Source: Paraburkholderia sp. ZP32-5
GTDB taxonomy: Bacteria > Pseudomonadota > Gammaproteobacteria > Burkholderiales > Burkholderiaceae
Assembly (NCBI RefSeq): GCF_021390495.1
Contig: NZ_JAJEJP010000002.1
Location: 1,798,001 to 1,862,000 of the forward strand
Reading direction: 5' to 3'
Length of the DNA: 64,000 nt
Shown: in pieces, positions 7,873 through 15,863 of the stretch
Position numbering within the stretch: the first letter of the stretch is position 1
How the letters are laid out: the number at the start of each line of letters is the position of its first letter
Translations under genes and position numbers: made by a program
Notes under the pieces: generated by a model
The model's database searches: none
Told to the model about the DNA's origin: nothing
What the model saw: the letters and a program-made list of their open reading frames with translations, nothing else

Positions 7873-9228
7873 CTATTGCGAAACGGCCGCGGCGGAACCT
7901 GTCGTCATGTCGCTTCTATCCTGTTGCTCCTGTAACGGACGGCCCTTCGTCTCCGGTCCGAGCGCAACCGACACTGCCGTGATGACGCCGAGCACCACCA
8001 CGTACCACGCCACCAGATGCGGCGAGCCGTCGCCGAGCGCGAGCAACGCGACGGCAATCATCGGCGCGATACCTCCCGAGATCGGCGAGGTCACCTCGCG
8101 AGCCAGCGAAAAGCCGGTATAGCGCACGCGCGACGGGAACATCTCCGCGAGCCAGGGGCTCTGCGCCGCGGTCATCATCGTCTTGGCGCACGACGACACG
8201 AGGAAGAGTCCCGTATAGATCCATATCAGCTGACCGGTCTGCAGCATCGTGAAGAACGGGAAAATCGCCACGCCGGAGATCAGCGCACCGGCCATATACA
8301 CGGGCTTTCTGCCGATGCAATCCGACAGCCAGCCAAATAGCGGCACCGTGATGAATTGCAGCGCGGTACTCCACATCAGCGCGGTCACGATCGTGTCGCG
8401 CGACATATGCAACTGCTGCGTGACGTAGACGATCACGAAAGACTCATAGATGTACGCAAGCGAGTTGTCACCGAGGCGAGCGCCCCATGCGCACAACATC
8501 GGCCGCAGCGAGGTCTTCAGTACTTCGGTGACGGGCGAGCGCACCACCGCATTGCTACGGCGCAATTGCTCGAACACAGGCGTTTCCTTGAGCCGGCTGC
8601 GCAGCAGCAGACCCAGCGCGACGACGACCGAGCTAAGCAGGAACGGTATGCGCCAGCCCCACGCCTCGAAGCTGTCTTTCGACATCGACGAAGAAGCATG
8701 GAAAGCCACCAGCGACATCAGCAGGCCAAGCGCGACGCCCGTATAGGGCAGCGAACCATATAAGCCGCGCCGCTTCGCGGGTGCGTATTCGATCACCATC
8801 AACACCGCGCCCGCGTATTCCGCGCCCGAACCGAGCCCTTGCGCGGCGCGCAGCACGCACAACAGCAACGGCGCCCAGACGCCGACCGCGGCATACGTGG
8901 GCAGCAGGCCCATCAAGGTGGTCGAGCCGCCCATCAACAGCAGCGTGATGATCAGCACCGCCTTACGTCCGATCCGGTCGCCAAGGCGCCCGAAGATCAC
9001 ACTCCCCGCCGGCCGCACGATGAAGCCGATCGCAAAGCTTGCGTACGCAAGCAACGTCCCGGTCAGATGATCGAAGGAAGGGAAAAACAGATGATTGAAA
9101 AGCGTCGCCGCCGCCGTGGCGTACAGGTAGTAGTCGTACCACTCGACCGCCGTCCCGACGATCGCGCTCAAAGTCGCATTCCGAACCGCTCGCCGGATTT
9201 CCGGCGTCATACGTGCCGCGCTTTCCAC
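7873..9228 (-). CDS. MFS transporter, metabolite:H+ symporter (MHS) family
   Basis: The protein has 451 residues with 12 predicted membrane segments. The N-terminus reads IVGTAVEWYDYYLYATAAA, and the loop between helices 2 and 3 carries GRLGDRIGRKAVL, both typical of MHS carriers such as ShiA, KgtP and ProP. It would bring an organic acid or polyol across the inner membrane with protons. GTG 9228 is chosen as start since an AAGGAGGT ribosome site stands just before it; the alternative ATG is at 9210. It is transcribed away from the LacI-family gene, with the palindromic double operator in between, and is followed by the sugar-acid dehydratase. Confidence 0.85.
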   Translation of the reverse strand: MESAARMTPEIRRAVRNATLSAIVGTAVEWYDYYLYATAAATLFNHLFFPSFDHLTGTLLAYASFAIGFIVRPAGSVIFGRLGDRIGRKAVLIITLLLMGGSTTLMGLLPTYAAVGVWAPLLLCVLRAAQGLGSGAEYAGAVLMVIEYAPAKRRGLYGSLPYTGVALGLLMSLVAFHASSSMSKDSFEAWGWRIPFLLSSVVVALGLLLRSRLKETPVFEQLRRSNAVVRSPVTEVLKTSLRPMLCAWGARLGDNSLAYIYESFVIVYVTQQLHMSRDTIVTALMWSTALQFITVPLFGWLSDCIGRKPVYMAGALISGVAIFPFFTMLQTGQLIWIYTGLFLVSSCAKTMMTAAQSPWLAEMFPSRVRYTGFSLAREVTSPISGGIAPMIAVALLALGDGSPHLVAWYVVVLGVITAVSVALGPETKGRPLQEQQDRSDMTTGSAAAVSQ

Positions 9229-9339
9229 GTATTACCTCCTTGTCTACGCGCGCCGCACCGACGCCGCGCGCTGGCTGTCTCCATGGGGCCCGTTGCCCCT
9301 TTCCCGGATTGGTCCGCTGTTTTTGTTTGTTGCTCGATG

Positions 9340-9369
9340 TTCGGAAACGTTTCCGGAAACGTTTCCGAA
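9340..9369. promoter_or_regulatory. 30-bp double LacI-type operator
   Basis: Two abutting copies of the perfect palindrome GGAAACGTTTCC lie at 9343-9354 and 9355-9366, flanked by TTC and GAA so that the whole 30 bases (9340-9369) is one perfect palindrome. The central CG flanked by AAA and TTT is typical of LacI/GalR-family operators. The site lies between the divergent MHS transporter and LacI-family genes and 43 bases before the LacI start, so it probably controls both. Confidence 0.8.
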
Positions 9370-9411
9370 TACTGCGCGTTATAAAATGGCGTGTCAAGAG
9401 GAGAACAAGCA

Positions 9412-10488
9412 ATGAGTGACAACATGCCGGGCGATCCCAAAGGGCGGCCTGGGATCAAGGCAGTGGCCGCTTTGGCGGGGGTGGGCATTGCATCGGTATC
9501 GCGTGTGCTGTCGGGTCAGCCGGGATCGAGCCCGCAACTGACGCAGCGCGTGCTGGACGCCGCCCGTGCGCTCGGCTATACGCCGAACGCGGTCGCGCAA
9601 GGTTTGCGCAGAAAGACGACCCGCTCGATCGGGTTCGTCGGATCGGACATCAACAACCCGCTGATTGCATCGATCGTCGGTGGTGCTGAAAGCGTGCTGA
9701 GCGTGGCGGGTTTTTCCGTTTTGCTGACCAACTCGGGCGGCGTTCCGAGCGTGGATGCCGAGCGTATCGAATTGCTGATGCAACGCCAGGTAGACGGTTT
9801 CATCGTGCTGCCGGCTCTCGAGGACGATCCGGCCACGCTCGCCGCACTGCGCGCCGCCAAGGCGCCGATTGCGCTGATCGACCGGACCTTGCCTGCGGAT
9901 ATTCCCGCGCATTACGTGCTATCCGACCATCGTCAGGGCGTGGGCGATGCCGGGCGTTATCTGCTCGAGAACGGCCATCGGCGCATCGGCCTCGTGGTGG
10001 GACGCGATGTCCGCCCGACGCGGGAGAGAATTCGCGCGATGGAATCGGCCTTCGACGCGTTCGGTGTCAAACGCGATCTGATCGTGCATCGCGGAACGCT
10101 GTCGCCGGAACATGGCAAGGCCGCGCTCGATGAAATGCTCGCGGCCAAACGGCCGCCGAGCGCCATCGTGCTCGGCGGCAACCAGTTGCTCGAAGGCGCG
10201 CTGGAGTCGGTACATCGGCTCGGCTTACAGCTCGGGACCGATCTGTCTCTGGTCAGTTGCGACGACGTGCCGCTGAGCCGTTTCCATCAGCCGGCCATTG
10301 CAACCGTGATGCGCGACGCCTCGCTGCTTGGAGTAAGAGCCGCGCAGATCCTGCTTGCACACCTCGAAACGCCTGGCGAGCCCGAGACGGTCACTCTGCC
10401 GACATGGTTCGAGCCGCGACCGAGCTGCGGCGCGATTCGCACGACGGCACGTTCGGCCCGACGCTTGAGTCGCGAAGATGCAGCCTGA
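9412..10488 (+). CDS. LacI-family transcriptional repressor
   Basis: The 358-residue protein starts with the LacI helix-turn-helix (IKAVAALAGVGIASVSRVLS), then the hinge segment with NAVAQGLRRKTT and a periplasmic-binding-protein-like sugar-binding domain (VGSDINNPL, ALIDRTL, SCDDVPLSRF). ATG 9412 follows AGGAG (9399-9403) by eight bases. It is divergent from the MHS transporter and dehydratase genes, and the double palindrome between them fits LacI-type recognition, so it probably represses that catabolic operon and itself until a sugar acid or similar inducer binds. The inducer is unknown. Confidence 0.9.
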   Translation: MSDNMPGDPKGRPGIKAVAALAGVGIASVSRVLSGQPGSSPQLTQRVLDAARALGYTPNAVAQGLRRKTTRSIGFVGSDINNPLIASIVGGAESVLSVAGFSVLLTNSGGVPSVDAERIELLMQRQVDGFIVLPALEDDPATLAALRAAKAPIALIDRTLPADIPAHYVLSDHRQGVGDAGRYLLENGHRRIGLVVGRDVRPTRERIRAMESAFDAFGVKRDLIVHRGTLSPEHGKAALDEMLAAKRPPSAIVLGGNQLLEGALESVHRLGLQLGTDLSLVSCDDVPLSRFHQPAIATVMRDASLLGVRAAQILLAHLETPGEPETVTLPTWFEPRPSCGAIRTTARSARRLSREDAA

Positions 10489-10591
10489 CGGAAGATGACA
10501 TTCGATCAGATCCGCTGCCAATACGACCATTTGATGCGTCTGCTAATATCCACGCAGCCGTAACGGCCCCCCTCCTATTCCGATTCGCACC

Positions 10592-11455
10592 ATGTCCTTG
10601 CTGAGTCTGCTCGACCCATGGGAGCCCTCGTTCAGCTTCGTCGCCATTTGCCTGATAGCGGCCGTACTGTTCGCGCGTGGTTCCCGCCGTCTCCATCTCA
10701 GCTTGCCGCGCCAGGCTGCCTTCTGGATCGGCCTCGCGTTGTTCTATATCGCGCTTCATACGCGGCTCGACTATTACGCCGAGCATCAGTTCTTTATTCA
10801 CCGGATTCAGCATCTGGTGTTGCACCATCTTGCGCCGCTAATCCTGATGGCCGCCTATCCGGCCAGCGCGCTGCGCGCCGGGCTTCCATTGCGCTGGCGC
10901 ATCGCGCTGCGGCACTGGCAGCGTGGCCGGACCGCTCGCGTGATGGCCGCCGTGATACTGAACCCGGCATTCATCTCGCTGGCTTTCGTCGTGTCAGTCG
11001 TGTTCTGGCTGATCCCTTCAGTGCAGTTCGTCGCGATGCTCGACTGGCGGATCTATCGGTTCATGAACTGGTCGGTTGCGCTGAGCGGTCTGCTGTACTG
11101 GTGGATGCTGCTCGATCACCGGCCGTCGCCGCCGAGCCGCGCGCGCCCGGGATTGCGAGTGCTATCGCCAGTTATCACGATGACGCCGCAGATTCTGGTC
11201 GGCGCGATCATCACATTTTCGTCGCACGATCTTTATCCGGTGTTCACGCTTTGCGGCAGAGCCTTCACGTCGGTGCCCGCTGCACTCGATCAAAGTCTCG
11301 GTGGTCTGATCATGTGGGTGCCCGCGGGTGTGCTGGAAGCCATCGGCGCGATGATGGCCTTGCGTCATCTGATGCGTTTGTCCGCATCGCCTCGTCATGC
11401 GAAGGCCAAGCCCAAATCCAGCGGCCAGCGCCCAGCGCCTGTGTTGCAGCGGTAA
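10592..11455 (+). CDS. CtaG-like cytochrome c oxidase assembly factor (caa3_CtaG family)
   Basis: The 287-residue protein is an integral membrane protein with about seven hydrophobic segments. Conserved features of the caa3_CtaG family are visible: HRIQHLVLHHLAPLIL, the MNWSVALSGLLYWWMLLDHRPS segment, and QILVGAIITFSSHDLYPVF. Proteins of this family take part in assembly of heme-copper oxidases, possibly by handling copper; the His-rich second helix would fit. No oxidase subunits are nearby. Start ATG 10592 is the first in frame and leads directly into the first hydrophobic helix. Confidence 0.8.
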   Translation: MSLLSLLDPWEPSFSFVAICLIAAVLFARGSRRLHLSLPRQAAFWIGLALFYIALHTRLDYYAEHQFFIHRIQHLVLHHLAPLILMAAYPASALRAGLPLRWRIALRHWQRGRTARVMAAVILNPAFISLAFVVSVVFWLIPSVQFVAMLDWRIYRFMNWSVALSGLLYWWMLLDHRPSPPSRARPGLRVLSPVITMTPQILVGAIITFSSHDLYPVFTLCGRAFTSVPAALDQSLGGLIMWVPAGVLEAIGAMMALRHLMRLSASPRHAKAKPKSSGQRPAPVLQR

Positions 11456-11556
11456 CAGGCGTGTCCCGCGCGGGACCGCCCTCGCCTGCATAGCCGTCGC
11501 CGATCGGTCCCGTATTGCACTCTGCCTATCGCCCCCATTGAGAGTAGTGCTTTCAA

Positions 11557-11580
11557 ATATATCGCAAAATTACGATATAT
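11557..11580. promoter_or_regulatory. Inverted-repeat operator upstream of arsR-type gene
   Basis: ATATATCG (11557-11564) and CGATATAT (11573-11580) form perfect 8-base arms around an 8-base spacer. The site is 84 bases before the ArsR-family start, in AT-rich DNA suited to a promoter. ArsR regulators bind such interrupted palindromes and usually repress their own operon. Confidence 0.65.
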
Positions 11581-11664
11581 GATTCGTCCCGTAGCGATGC
11601 AATCGGGCGGACGCATTTCCACGTTTCGCGTACCGGTTGTCGAATCACCTTGAAATCCACTCAC

Positions 11665-11967
11665 ATGACGCCCGATATCGACGCGATCCATAAAGCACTC
11701 GCCAACCCGGTACGCCGCGAAATCCTCGGCTGGCTGCGGGAGCCGCAAGTGCATTTCGGCGATCAGGAGCTTCCGCTCGACCACGGTGTATGCGCGGGCA
11801 AGATCGATGAACTGTGCGGTCTGTCGCAGTCCACGGTGTCGGTGCACCTCGCCGCATTGCAACGCGCGGGGCTCATCACGTCGAAACGGGTCGGCCAATG
11901 GGTGTTTTTCAAACGCAACGAGCCCGTTATTCAGGCGTTCCTCGAACACATGAACGCGAAGCTCTGA
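11665..11967 (+). CDS. ArsR-family winged-helix repressor
   Basis: The product is 100 residues from ATG 11665; a TTG at 11650 would add five. The winged helix is clear: ALANPVRREILGWL, then LSQSTVSVHLAALQRAGLI as recognition helix and a wing with VGQWVFFKRNE. A CXC metal site as in ArsR/SmtB is absent; the only cysteines are Cys39- and Cys47-region residues in HGVCAGKIDELCG, which could respond to electrophiles or thiol oxidation. The Old Yellow Enzyme gene follows 80 bases downstream, so the pair may be an electrophile-responsive operon like other small-regulator/nemA pairs. That link is inference. Confidence 0.8.
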   Translation: MTPDIDAIHKALANPVRREILGWLREPQVHFGDQELPLDHGVCAGKIDELCGLSQSTVSVHLAALQRAGLITSKRVGQWVFFKRNEPVIQAFLEHMNAKL

Positions 11968-12047
11968 GCGTGCGTTTGCATCGCCGCGCTCCTTTTCACG
12001 CAGTCTTTTAAGGCACGGGCCACGCCCGCCGCCAAAGGTGAACTTTC

Positions 12048-13109
12048 ATGCCGACACTTTTCGATCCGCTGCAAATTGGCGATATCACGCTGCCGAATCG
12101 CATCATCATGGCGCCGCTGACACGTCAGCGCGCCGAGGAAATCCGCGTGCCGAACGCATTGATGGCGCGCTATTACGCCGAGCGCGCGAGCGCCGGCCTG
12201 ATTCTCAGCGAGGCGACCTCGGTGACGCCGCAAGGCGTCGGCTACGCGGAAACGCCGGGAATCTGGTCGCAGGAACAGGTCGAAGGCTGGAAGCTCGTCA
12301 CGAAGGCCGTGCACGAAGCGGGCGGCCGGATTTTCCTGCAGCTGTGGCACGTCGGCCGGATCTCCGATCCGCTGTTCCTGAATGGCGAGTTGCCGGTTGC
12401 GCCGAGCGCAATCGCCGCGGGCGGCCATGTGAGCCTCGTGCGTCCGGAGCGCCCGTTCGTCACGCCGCGCGCGCTCGAACTCGATGAAATCGCCGGCGTG
12501 ATCGAAGCATTCCGCAAGGGCGCGGAAAACGCGAAGGCCGCGGGCTTCGACGGCGTCGAAGTGCATGGCGCGAATGGCTACCTGCTCGACCAGTTCCTGC
12601 AGGACAGCACCAACAAGCGCACCGACGCCTACGGCGGCGCGATCGAAAACCGCGCGCGTCTGCTGCTCGAAGTGACCGACGCCTGTATCGATGTGTGGGG
12701 CGCAAATCGCGTCGGCGTGCATCTGGCGCCGCGCGGCGACGCACACACGATGGGCGATTCGAACCTGGCCGCGACGTTCGGCTATGTCGCGCGCGAACTC
12801 GGCAAGCGCAAGATCGCGTTCATCGCCGCACGCGAAGCAATCGGCGACGACCGCATCGGCCCGCAACTGAAGCAGGCGTTCGGCGGCCCGTACATCGCGA
12901 ACGAAAAGTTCACCAAGGAAAGCGCGCAGCAAGTGCTCGACGCGGGTGAAGCGGACGCGGTGGCATGGGGTCAGCTGTATATCGCCAATCCGGATCTGGT
13001 GCGCCGCTTCGCGGAAGACGCGCCGCTGAACAAGCCGGTTCCGGCGACGTTCTACGCACGCGGCGAAGTGGGTTACACCGACTATCCCGCGCTGGAAGAA
13101 GTGCAATAA
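12048..13109 (+). CDS. Old Yellow Enzyme family alkene reductase (NemA-like)
   Basis: The 353-residue TIM-barrel flavoprotein has the class hallmarks: MAPLTRQRA near the N-terminus, the HVGRIS loop, and HGANGYLLDQFLQ, where His173, Asn176 and Tyr178 bind and protonate the activated alkene, followed by NKRTDAYGG. NemA-type enzymes use NAD(P)H and FMN to reduce enones, maleimides and nitro compounds in the cytosol. It follows the ArsR-type gene on the same strand, and a strong terminator lies 60 bases after its stop. The natural substrate is not known. Confidence 0.9.
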   Translation: MPTLFDPLQIGDITLPNRIIMAPLTRQRAEEIRVPNALMARYYAERASAGLILSEATSVTPQGVGYAETPGIWSQEQVEGWKLVTKAVHEAGGRIFLQLWHVGRISDPLFLNGELPVAPSAIAAGGHVSLVRPERPFVTPRALELDEIAGVIEAFRKGAENAKAAGFDGVEVHGANGYLLDQFLQDSTNKRTDAYGGAIENRARLLLEVTDACIDVWGANRVGVHLAPRGDAHTMGDSNLAATFGYVARELGKRKIAFIAAREAIGDDRIGPQLKQAFGGPYIANEKFTKESAQQVLDAGEADAVAWGQLYIANPDLVRRFAEDAPLNKPVPATFYARGEVGYTDYPALEEVQ

Positions 13110-13171
13110 ATGATGCGATGAGCGAGTGTGGCGGGCCGATACGTTGAAGCCCGCTGCATCGACGCGATACG

Positions 13172-13214
13172 GCGGGCGTGACTGGATTCGTTTCAGTCAC
13201 GCCCGCTGTTTTTT
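13172..13214 (+). terminator. Rho-independent terminator after the alkene reductase gene
   Basis: GCGGGCGTGACTG (13172-13184) pairs perfectly with CAGTCACGCCCGC (13194-13206) over a nine-base loop, followed after two bases by six T (13209-13214). It lies between convergent genes, so it may also limit read-through from the acetyltransferase gene. Confidence 0.9.
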
Positions 13215-13243
13215 CGGGTCCGCATTACGCTGTGATTCTCGCA

Positions 13244-13771
13244 TCACCCTAGATCGCGCTGCATGAACACCCGTCGCGACTCGTCGAGCCCGCGCGCGAT
13301 ATGCGCATCGCGCCGCGCGATCAGCGCCGCGTCGAGATCAGCGGTTTCGATATCGCGAAAGCCGAGCCGCCGATAGTACGGCGCATTCCACGGCACATCG
13401 CGATAGGTGGACAACACCAGTTGGGTCAGTTGCCGCTCGCGGGCGATTTGCGCGACCTGCTCGATCAATGCCGCGCCAATGCGCCGGCCCGCGTGCGACG
13501 TCAGCACGTCGAGTTCCTGAACGTAGATTCGAGCCGGCTGCGGCTCGAACATCACGAAGCCCACACAGATTGCGCGCGCATCGATCGCGACGATGATCTC
13601 GCGTGCGGCGATCTTGCGGTTGACGGTGTCGAGCGCCATCGGCGGCGCATCTGCAATGCCGGTCATGCCCACGGCGATAAAACGCAAGCCCGCCTCGAAC
13701 TCGATTGCGCGGATCGCATCGGCATCGTGCGGCGTGGCGAAGCGGAAAGTGACGGCGGGCTCGCGTTGCAT
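13244..13771 (-). CDS. GNAT-family N-acetyltransferase
   Basis: From ATG 13771 the product has 175 residues and starts directly with the GNAT fold (VTFRFATPHDADAIRAIEFEAG). The acetyl-CoA binding motif is LTSHAGRRIGAALIEQVAQIARE, followed by APYYRRLGFRDIE. An upstream extension of the frame to 13987 has no family similarity and overlaps the DedA gene on the other strand. The substrate, a small-molecule amine or a protein, cannot be told. It stands alone between the terminator of the alkene reductase gene and the divergent dedA-type gene. Confidence 0.85.
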   Translation of the reverse strand: MQREPAVTFRFATPHDADAIRAIEFEAGLRFIAVGMTGIADAPPMALDTVNRKIAAREIIVAIDARAICVGFVMFEPQPARIYVQELDVLTSHAGRRIGAALIEQVAQIARERQLTQLVLSTYRDVPWNAPYYRRLGFRDIETADLDAALIARRDAHIARGLDESRRVFMQRDLG

Positions 13772-13918
13772 GGCTGAGGGTTCAAGGTAGACCGGCCGAG
13801 TTTGACATCCTGGCCGTGCAATCGGCAAGCCTTCCGCGTCCATGAGTTTCAGCGCACATAACCACGCGTGCAGGGCTACACTCACCACATTCCAACACCG
13901 CGCCGCCGCCACTTCACC

Positions 13919-14566
13919 ATGACTCTGATGAACGTGCTGCAGATCGCGCTGCACCTCGATCAACATCTGGCCACGCTGATCGTGCAATTCGGCACCGGCA
14001 TCTATGTGCTGCTATTCGTCGTCGTGTTCGTCGAATACGGCTTTCTGCCGCTGTTCTTTCTGCCCGGCGATCCGCTGATCTTTATCTGCGGCGCGCTCGC
14101 GGCCACCGGTGCGCTGAATCTGTGGATCGTGATGCCGGTGCTGTTTATCGCGACGATCGGCGGCAGCATCGTCGGCTATGCGATCGGTCACGCGGTCGGT
14201 GAAAAGGTCTACACGCGCAACTATTACTGGCTGAACCGCGACGCGCTGCGCCGCGCGCATGCGTTCAGCGAAGCGCGTGGCCGGCTGACCTTCCTGCTGT
14301 CGCCGTTCATCGCCGTCGTGCGTACGTTCGCGCCGTTCGCCGCCGGCGTTTCGCGGATGACGTTCTCGCGCTTCGTCTCGTTCGTCACCGCGGGCGCGGC
14401 GCTATGGGTCGTGTCGTTGATCGCGGCCGGCTATCTGTTCGGCAACGTGCCGGTGATCCGCGAGCATATGAGTTCGCTCGTGCTGCTTGGCATCCTGCTC
14501 GGTGGTGCGATGCTGGTCGGCGGCGCGGTATGGCGCTTTTTCAGCCGGCGCGCGCGTGCCCGCTGA
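13919..14566 (+). CDS. DedA-family membrane protein
   Basis: The product is 215 residues with five to six hydrophobic segments. Both DedA signatures are present: EYGFLPLFFLPGDPLIF early, and SPFIAVVRTFAPFAAGVSRM in the middle. DedA proteins are inner-membrane proteins of the VTT/SNARE-associated superfamily, needed for envelope homeostasis, with lipid scramblase or undecaprenyl-phosphate flippase roles proposed for members. ATG 13919 is chosen because the family N-terminus begins there. It is divergent from the acetyltransferase and about 120 bases before the MarR-type gene. Confidence 0.9.
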   Translation: MTLMNVLQIALHLDQHLATLIVQFGTGIYVLLFVVVFVEYGFLPLFFLPGDPLIFICGALAATGALNLWIVMPVLFIATIGGSIVGYAIGHAVGEKVYTRNYYWLNRDALRRAHAFSEARGRLTFLLSPFIAVVRTFAPFAAGVSRMTFSRFVSFVTAGAALWVVSLIAAGYLFGNVPVIREHMSSLVLLGILLGGAMLVGGAVWRFFSRRARAR

Positions 14567-14683
14567 TGCTCATCACATCTACGATGCCCATCACGCCATC
14601 CACTCGATTCAGCAACGAAGCCGCGACTTGACCCGGACGAGATGCGAAGGTAACCTTCACATCACGTTGCCGCCGGTCGCCTC

Positions 14684-15136
14684 ATGAGCCATCCCCCTCC
14701 CTCCGTTCCCCCAGAAGCATTGCACGCGCTCGCGGAAGATCTGCGCGTGCTCGCCGGCAAGCTGGTCCGTCGCTTGCGCGAAGAATCCTACGTCGGCAAC
14801 TTCACGCCTTCGCAGGTGCAGGTGCTGAATCTGCTGGAACGCGAAGGGCCGGCCACGGTCACCGCACTCGCGCGTGCCCAAGGGATGCGCCCGCAATCGA
14901 TGGGAGAAACGCTTGCGGCGCTGAAAGCCGCCGGCTTCGTCAGCGGAGCGCCCGATCCCAACGATGGCCGGCAAACAGTCCTGTCGCTGACACCCGCCTT
15001 TCGCAAGAAAGTGAAAGCCAGCCGCGCGGCACGCGAAGACTGGCTTTATCGCACGATACAAACGCATTTCTCGGCGGCCGAGCAGCAACAACTGACAACG
15101 GGCGTCGATTTACTCAAACGTCTGATCGACTCGTAA
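14684..15136 (+). CDS. MarR-family regulator
   Basis: The 150-residue protein has the MarR winged helix: FTPSQVQVLNLLE, ATVTALARAQGMRPQSMGETLAALKAAGFV and the wing DPNDGRQTVLSLT. MarR dimers repress efflux or catabolic genes until a phenolic or other ligand binds. It is the first gene of a likely operon with the isochorismatase-like hydrolase (52 bases on) and an MFS exporter, a common arrangement for inducible drug or aromatic efflux. No strong ribosome site is visible before ATG 14684. Confidence 0.85.
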   Translation: MSHPPPSVPPEALHALAEDLRVLAGKLVRRLREESYVGNFTPSQVQVLNLLEREGPATVTALARAQGMRPQSMGETLAALKAAGFVSGAPDPNDGRQTVLSLTPAFRKKVKASRAAREDWLYRTIQTHFSAAEQQQLTTGVDLLKRLIDS

Positions 15137-15188
15137 CTCGCGAGTCGCCAACGCGCGACTCGCTAATCGTCACTCGCAGGAGCACACC

Positions 15189-15752
15189 ATGGCATTGACC
15201 ACTCTCGACGCAAAGACCGCACTGGTCGTTATCGACCTTCAGCGCGGCGTCGTCGCGCTACCCACCGTTCATCCGAGCAGTGAAATCATCGAGCGCTCGG
15301 TCCTGCTGCTCGACGCGTTTCGCCGCCACGGTCTGCCCGTGGTGCTCGTGCGGGTAACTGCCGGCGCGCCGGGCCGCAACGAACAGGGCCGCCCCGGCGG
15401 CGACTTCCCGGCCGGCTTCGCCGATCTGGTGCCGGAGTTGAAGCAACAACCGTCGGATCACGTCGTCACGAAACGCACGTGGGGCGCGTTCACGAACACG
15501 GACCTCGCCGCGTATCTGCGCGAGCAAGGCGTCACGCAAGTGGTGCTCTGCGGTATCGCGACCAGCATCGGCGTCGAGTCGACCGCGCGCTTCGCGAGCG
15601 AACATGGTCTGCACGTGACGCTCGCCGTCGACGCGATGACCGATCTGCACCCGGATGCGCACACCAACAGCGTTACGCGTATCTTTCCGCGTCTCGGCGA
15701 AACCGGCACGACGCAGGAAGTGCTCGATCTGCTCGAAAAAACGCGCGTTTGA
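15189..15752 (+). CDS. Isochorismatase-like hydrolase lacking the nucleophilic Cys
   Basis: The 187-residue protein has the isochorismatase-like fold, with Asp16 in VVIDLQRG and Lys95 in TKRTWGAF as two members of the usual triad. At the third position, where amidases of the family carry Cys in a TxxCV motif, the sequence reads GIATSIGVEST, so Gly128 replaces the nucleophile. True isochorismatases such as EntB also have Gly here and hydrolyse vinyl ethers, so the protein need not be dead, but a nicotinamidase-type reaction is unlikely. AGGAG precedes ATG 15189. It sits between a MarR regulator and an MFS exporter. Confidence 0.85.
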   Translation: MALTTLDAKTALVVIDLQRGVVALPTVHPSSEIIERSVLLLDAFRRHGLPVVLVRVTAGAPGRNEQGRPGGDFPAGFADLVPELKQQPSDHVVTKRTWGAFTNTDLAAYLREQGVTQVVLCGIATSIGVESTARFASEHGLHVTLAVDAMTDLHPDAHTNSVTRIFPRLGETGTTQEVLDLLEKTRV

Positions 15753-15863
15753 TCGCGCATATGAAGCGGGCTTCGGCTTACGCGAACCATCGCGCAACCC
15801 GAAGTCCCTCCGAACGAGTCACCCAACCCACGCGCCCCACGACGCGTTGAGGAAAAACCTGCC

